DNA of 6,203 nucleotides. Source: JBAWAP01 sp049589355 (lineage in GTDB: Bacteria; Chloroflexota; Anaerolineae; VGOG01). The notes under the pieces are model-generated. The model had not been told where the DNA came from. It worked only from the letters and a program-made list of their open reading frames with translations, and ran no database searches. The DNA is taken from positions 1 through 6,203 of the forward strand of contig JBAWAP010000435.1 of the NCBI GenBank assembly GCA_049589355.1, given 5' to 3'. How positions within the stretch are numbered: the stretch's first letter is position 1; each line of letters begins with the position of its first letter. This document shows, in pieces, positions 1-3,302 of this stretch. Position numbers and translations under genes: made by a program.

Positions 1-66
1 CGTAGGTGTGCTCGTCGGTGTCGTAGTGAGCGTAGGTGTGTCGGTTGGGGTAGGAGTCGCCGTTCC
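1..66 (-). other. Thr/Pro-rich linker at the truncated end of the metalloprotease
   Basis: After the Ig-like domain ends at IDPVCG, the last 20 visible residues are almost only Thr and Pro, with a few Ala, Asp, Leu and Ser (ATPTPTDTPTLTTTPTSTPT). Such linkers join folded extracellular domains, so at least one more domain is expected beyond the left edge. The plus strand reads as GT-rich sequence here. Confidence 0.85.
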
Positions 67-3000
67 GCACACAGGGTCAATGCGGATGATACTCACATGG
101 TAATCGTTTTGGGTCTCGCTGCATGTATCAAAAACAATGATTTGCAGAGTATAGTCGCCAGGTGTAGCGTCCATAGGCAGGTCTAACGACAGGGGAATGT
201 CATTGTTCTGATCGGGGCCATAGATAGTCGCCGTCTTTGAAGTACCAACCAGATAGATGTTCGCGGTATCGAGGACACTGGCCTCAACTCTGACCTCCTG
301 GCTTGCCAGCGTGGTGCGTAATGCTACCGACACGTTCGCTGTCGAGCCCAGCAGATAGCAAGTCCTATCTGGAGCAACCGAGTAGATGGACGCCGCCCTG
401 TCGCCACCGTTAAGCACTAACTGTCCCCAATCTACCCTGGCACACCAAAGGCAATTATCAACGTCAATATATACCTGGACCAAGTTGTTGCCTTGTCGTA
501 TCAACGAAGGGTCAATCTCGAAGATAGAGGTGCTCCAGACCTCGTCGGCTCCGCTCAGGTAGCCAACGAATTCCCCGTTTAAATAGACCTCGTCCCGTTC
601 AAAACACTCCGGTGGAGCTGCTGGACCGCCTCCATCGTCCACATCCCAAGTCCGGACGCCGAGTTGAGCTATCCTGAAAGAAGCTAACGATGGTACCAGA
701 ATATTGAATTCAATAGGATGGCGGTCGTCAAATCTGTATATGCACTCAGCAGGAGGATACATATCCTCATCTGGACACCCATTGTCGTAATTGTTCTCGT
801 TGTCCTCGGTAGTGATATAGGCGTTTCCTACTCCGGGGCAGATTGAGCAGCTTATGTCCAAGGTGTAGCTACCTGAGGCCCGCTGGTAGCCATCTGCCAC
901 TATGAAGTAGGTGCCGGGGGGAGCATTGCTATAGCTGGCAGCCTCGTCGCCGTAGGCAAGGGTGTTGTTCTCATCGCAGGAGGATAGAATGAATGCATCC
1001 AAATCCACCCCTGTGTCTGTGTTACTGAGGGTAGCAACAATGTCACTGGTAGCGTTGGTCGTCAGGACGTAGACCTCTTCGGGACCACTTTCATCCCAAC
1101 CGGAGCAGTTGTATAAGGTGACGTTGGAGTATGCCCCCGTCGTATCCCCTTGATATGAACCTCCACATCTTGCGGAAGTGGCAGTGCTACAATCTAGACC
1201 TTTGGTGCACCTCACGCTCAAAGTGTAGCTGCCCGAGGCTCCCCTGTATCCATCCACCACGATGTAGTAGGTGCCCGGAGGCGCATTTCTGTATTTAGCA
1301 GCGTTGTTGCCATGAGCGAGGCAGCTCATGCCATCGCAGGAGGACAGGATGAACACGTCCAAGTCCACTGATATGTCGTTGAGGGTGGCAATTATGTCGC
1401 CGGTGGTTTCGGTGGTTAAGACATAGACCTCTTCCGGGCCGCTCTCCTGCCAACGGACACAGTTGTAGTAGGTAACGTTGGAGGGCGCGCCTGTCGTATC
1501 CCCCTGATACGAGCCTCCACAGCTTGTGGAAATGGCAGCGCTGCAGTCCAAACCGGGAGTTGTACCGATGTCGAGGATTACGGAGTAACTGGAATCACTG
1601 CATGTCCCTGCAGCCGGGGTCACATTCATGACTATTAGAACCAGGCTATCATAAACAGAAGTGTCAACTAGAGCGGACCCGGCTGGAGGCGCACCACTCA
1701 TGGGTATGGGTATCACCGTAGCAGTGCCACCTTGCAGGGCCACTATCTGTGCTGCGTAAGCGGTCATGGCTGCACTTCCGGCTACAGAGACCCTGATTGA
1801 GTCCACAGAGGGGTCAATCTCAATGTAATCAGCGCCGTAGTTTTCCACTCCATCCCAGGGCTCGTAGTGGACGGCCTTACCATCGAAGTCAATGCTTTCC
1901 TCAACGTGGACATCAGGATAGAAATGTGCCTCCTCATAGCAGTAGGGCTCGTTCGTTGGACAGGTGGACATTACGTAGTTAGCAGCGGTGAATCTGGCAA
2001 ATACGGAGGACAGACTGGTGCCTATCGCGCTGATAGCATCGCTGAGAGCATTGAAGGCAAAAAACCCATGGTAACTATCGTAGTTAACGCTGTGCTCCCA
2101 AACATTCCTAACCGTGCTCTGACCCCCGTGGTGCTCAGAGATGAAGCGCATCAAGATCCAATCAGCGTAATAATGATATGGAGAAAGGCTAGGCAGGCAA
2201 AGGTCAGGGTCGTCGAAGTAGAAGCGCAGATAAGCCAGGTTATCGTTCACACGGTCGTAGACCTCGTCCTCCATCCAGGTTGCAGTCGCCTCCATCAGCC
2301 ACGTCTCCTCCCAAGCGTCGTAGCCGAACTGGATGGCGTGGTTGAATTCGTGAGCCGCTGTCACCCCGATACAATCGAGGGGAGTGCAAGGGAAGTCATG
2401 ATAATCGTTCTCCAAGCCTATGTAGGAATGCCAAGCGTTGAGTTCTATGACCTCGGGTGAGTTCTCATTGTCCCCAGGTTGGATGCCCTGGGCAGCCTTC
2501 CCGTCGCCAAAGGTGTAGCCATAGTATCCCATATCCTCGACGTAGACATCGTAATCTGGATCCCCGTCCGCTGTCTGGTCCGAAGGCGGCTGCAACCAGC
2601 CCATGACATCCAGTTCTGCGATCCAGACGTTTTCCAGCTCGGCCCCCATCATCTCGATATAGTCAGGCACCTCGTCGGCGTTTCTATCGGTAGGATCAAC
2701 CCCGTCCTTGCCGGAGCCGGTGTAGTGGATCTGGAAATGAGCCATATCATAAGTTAGCTCAGGGCCGCTCAGAGAGGGTCTGGAAAGAAGCGCGAGATAA
2801 GCGGTCAGGTCCGTCTTGACTTGAGTGCTAAGGGGGCCCCAGTTCCTGACAACTTCTCTCAAGATTGGAGTTGCACATTTGCCAGGTGTGCTGCTCTGGT
2901 ACTCGGCAGGAAGCTTCTGGGGATCTAAGAAGGAGTACACTTTGTAGAGAAGCGAGGTCTCGTAGCTGATTCTTCCCTTTTGGTAAGCTTCCTCGATGAG

Positions 3001-3135
3001 GACAACGCTTGGTGGGCGTGGATCGCTGGCCTGAGTTGATGAGGACACACCCATCAGAGAGAATCCCACCGCCATAAGCAAGAACGCCGTGGCTATTATT
3101 ATCCGAGTTGTGTTGCCTACCGTTTGTACCCTCAC
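1..3135 (-). CDS. Secreted zinc metalloprotease, MXAN_6640-like, with PPC repeats (3' end outside window)
   Basis: Visible are 1,045 residues with no stop; the frame stays open to base 1. The start is a GTG at 3133-3135, chosen because an in-frame TGA lies at 3163-3165, the first in-frame ATG (residue 21) would cut into the signal peptide, and GTG gives a good leader: Arg at 2 and 11, a hydrophobic stretch 12-29, and likely cleavage after TQA at 36. Only a weak GAGAG (3149-3153) precedes it, 13 nt away. Residues 37-130 look like a propeptide. The protease domain (about 130-440) carries HFQIHY (133-138), a Ca-site-like DPTDRNADEVPDY (147-159), HEFNH (262-266) and WLMEATATWMEDEVYD, with E282 the likely third zinc ligand. 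Then come a beta region, two PPC-like repeats (528-643, 646-763), a galactose-binding-like domain (about 766-915), an Ig-like domain (about 917-1023) and a Thr/Pro linker. The family is known as putative metalloproteases; the substrate is unknown. Family assignment is from remembered motifs. Confidence 0.88.
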   Translation of the reverse strand, partial: MRVQTVGNTTRIIIATAFLLMAVGFSLMGVSSSTQASDPRPPSVVLIEEAYQKGRISYETSLLYKVYSFLDPQKLPAEYQSSTPGKCATPILREVVRNWGPLSTQVKTDLTAYLALLSRPSLSGPELTYDMAHFQIHYTGSGKDGVDPTDRNADEVPDYIEMMGAELENVWIAELDVMGWLQPPSDQTADGDPDYDVYVEDMGYYGYTFGDGKAAQGIQPGDNENSPEVIELNAWHSYIGLENDYHDFPCTPLDCIGVTAAHEFNHAIQFGYDAWEETWLMEATATWMEDEVYDRVNDNLAYLRFYFDDPDLCLPSLSPYHYYADWILMRFISEHHGGQSTVRNVWEHSVNYDSYHGFFAFNALSDAISAIGTSLSSVFARFTAANYVMSTCPTNEPYCYEEAHFYPDVHVEESIDFDGKAVHYEPWDGVENYGADYIEIDPSVDSIRVSVAGSAAMTAYAAQIVALQGGTATVIPIPMSGAPPAGSALVDTSVYDSLVLIVMNVTPAAGTCSDSSYSVILDIGTTPGLDCSAAISTSCGGSYQGDTTGAPSNVTYYNCVRWQESGPEEVYVLTTETTGDIIATLNDISVDLDVFILSSCDGMSCLAHGNNAAKYRNAPPGTYYIVVDGYRGASGSYTLSVRCTKGLDCSTATSARCGGSYQGDTTGAYSNVTLYNCSGWDESGPEEVYVLTTNATSDIVATLSNTDTGVDLDAFILSSCDENNTLAYGDEAASYSNAPPGTYFIVADGYQRASGSYTLDISCSICPGVGNAYITTEDNENNYDNGCPDEDMYPPAECIYRFDDRHPIEFNILVPSLASFRIAQLGVRTWDVDDGGGPAAPPECFERDEVYLNGEFVGYLSGADEVWSTSIFEIDPSLIRQGNNLVQVYIDVDNCLWCARVDWGQLVLNGGDRAASIYSVAPDRTCYLLGSTANVSVALRTTLASQEVRVEASVLDTANIYLVGTSKTATIYGPDQNNDIPLSLDLPMDATPGDYTLQIIVFDTCSETQNDYHVSIIRIDPVCGTATPTPTDTPTLTTTPTSTPT
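400..840 (-). other. Galactose-binding-like beta domain of the metalloprotease
   Basis: Residues from about 766 to 912 show the pattern DEVYLNGEFVGYLSG, then WSTSIFEIDPSLIRQG and NLVQVYID, and end near RVDWGQLVLNGG. A named loop (xVYLNG), a W-S-T-xF strand and an I-x-x-G-x-N-x-V strand are features of jelly-roll domains attached to secreted enzymes. The role is presumably binding or support. The ligand is not predictable from sequence, and the domain name is a fold-level guess. Confidence 0.5.
847..1554 (-). repeat. Two tandem PPC-like repeats inside the metalloprotease gene
   Basis: Two adjacent copies, 1207-1554 (residues 528-643) and 847-1200 (residues 646-763), are separated by two codons. 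Both begin GLDCS, contain CGGSYQGDTTGA, ESGPEEVYVLTT, VDLD, FILSSCD and NAPPGTY, and end ASGSYTL plus a Cys. My hand alignment gives about 70% identical residues, with DNA similarity also obvious. The DLDxFIL and PGTYxIVxDGY patterns are typical of bacterial pre-peptidase C-terminal (PPC) domains, which are usually accessory beta domains of secreted peptidases. These copies are unusually Cys-rich, which suggests disulfides in an extracellular protein. Confidence 0.8.
2269..2352 (-). other. Zinc-binding active site, HEFNH plus downstream Glu
   Basis: The sequence encodes HEFNHAIQFGYD, then WLMEATATWMEDE. In HExxH proteases the two His (262, 266) bind zinc and the Glu (263) is the general base. 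By analogy with families carrying a W-x-x-E-x-x-A motif after HExxH, E282 in WLMEATATW is the probable third ligand; E289 seven residues on is the alternative. All the residues needed for activity appear to be present. Confidence 0.8.
3028..3135 (-). other. Signal peptide of the metalloprotease
   Basis: Residues 1-36 form a Sec-type leader: a short N-region with Arg 2 and Arg 11, a hydrophobic core from Ile 12 to Val 30, then Ser-rich residues ending in TQA before SDPRPP. There is no lipobox cysteine, so signal peptidase I cleavage and export are expected. The leader also supports the GTG start, because it would be incomplete from the internal ATG at residue 21. Confidence 0.75.
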
Positions 3136-3302
3136 AGTAATGTATCTGCTCTCTGGGTTGATTCATACGGGGAAAGCCACCTAACTCTGTACAGAGTCCG
3201 GTGGCTTTCCCCGACTCTCAATAACTCTATCCTTCAAACCTAAATGTCCCGTGGCTTTTCACGTTGCCTCTGCTGCCACAGGCAGTGGGGCGTGGACTGT
3301 CG
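3136..3302. other. Intergenic gap between the two secreted-protein genes
   Basis: This 167-bp stretch has no credible gene. It contains the 3169-3212 hairpin and a third copy of its stem motif at 3251-3263. The pentamer ACTCT occurs at 3184, 3214 and 3224 on the plus strand. I looked for a minus-strand promoter ahead of the GTG at 3135; TATGAA just after the hairpin could be a -10 box, but no acceptable -35 box sits 16-18 bp before it. Whether the left gene has its own promoter or is read through from the right gene is therefore undecided. Confidence 0.7.
3169..3212 (-). terminator. Strong hairpin with 13-bp perfect stem; possible terminator or attenuator
   Basis: The arms GGGGAAAGCCACC (3169-3181) and GGTGGCTTTCCCC (3200-3212) pair perfectly. 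The 18-nt loop contains the palindrome ACTCTGTACAGAGT (3184-3197), which can add a 5-bp upper stem closed by GTAC across a 2x2 internal loop. It lies about 90 nt after the stop of the right gene and 33 nt before the GTG of the left gene. No T-run follows on either strand, so it is not a canonical intrinsic terminator; an mRNA stability, attenuation or protein-binding role is equally possible. Confidence 0.4.

Noticed and set aside
1867..2757. Plus-strand frames of 197 and 92 codons opposite the protease domain
   Set aside because: They are antisense shadows; the minus strand here encodes the conserved HEFNH region.
2828..3166. A 112-codon minus-strand frame starting with ATG at 3166, just after the hairpin
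   Set aside because: It overlaps the metalloprotease in another frame, and its product lacks family features, while the overlapping frame gives a signal peptide and a family-like propeptide.
3268..3290. Small hairpin CTGCC-ACA-GGCAG just after the stop of the repeat protein as its terminator
   Set aside because: Only 5 bp pair cleanly on the transcribed strand and no T-run follows.
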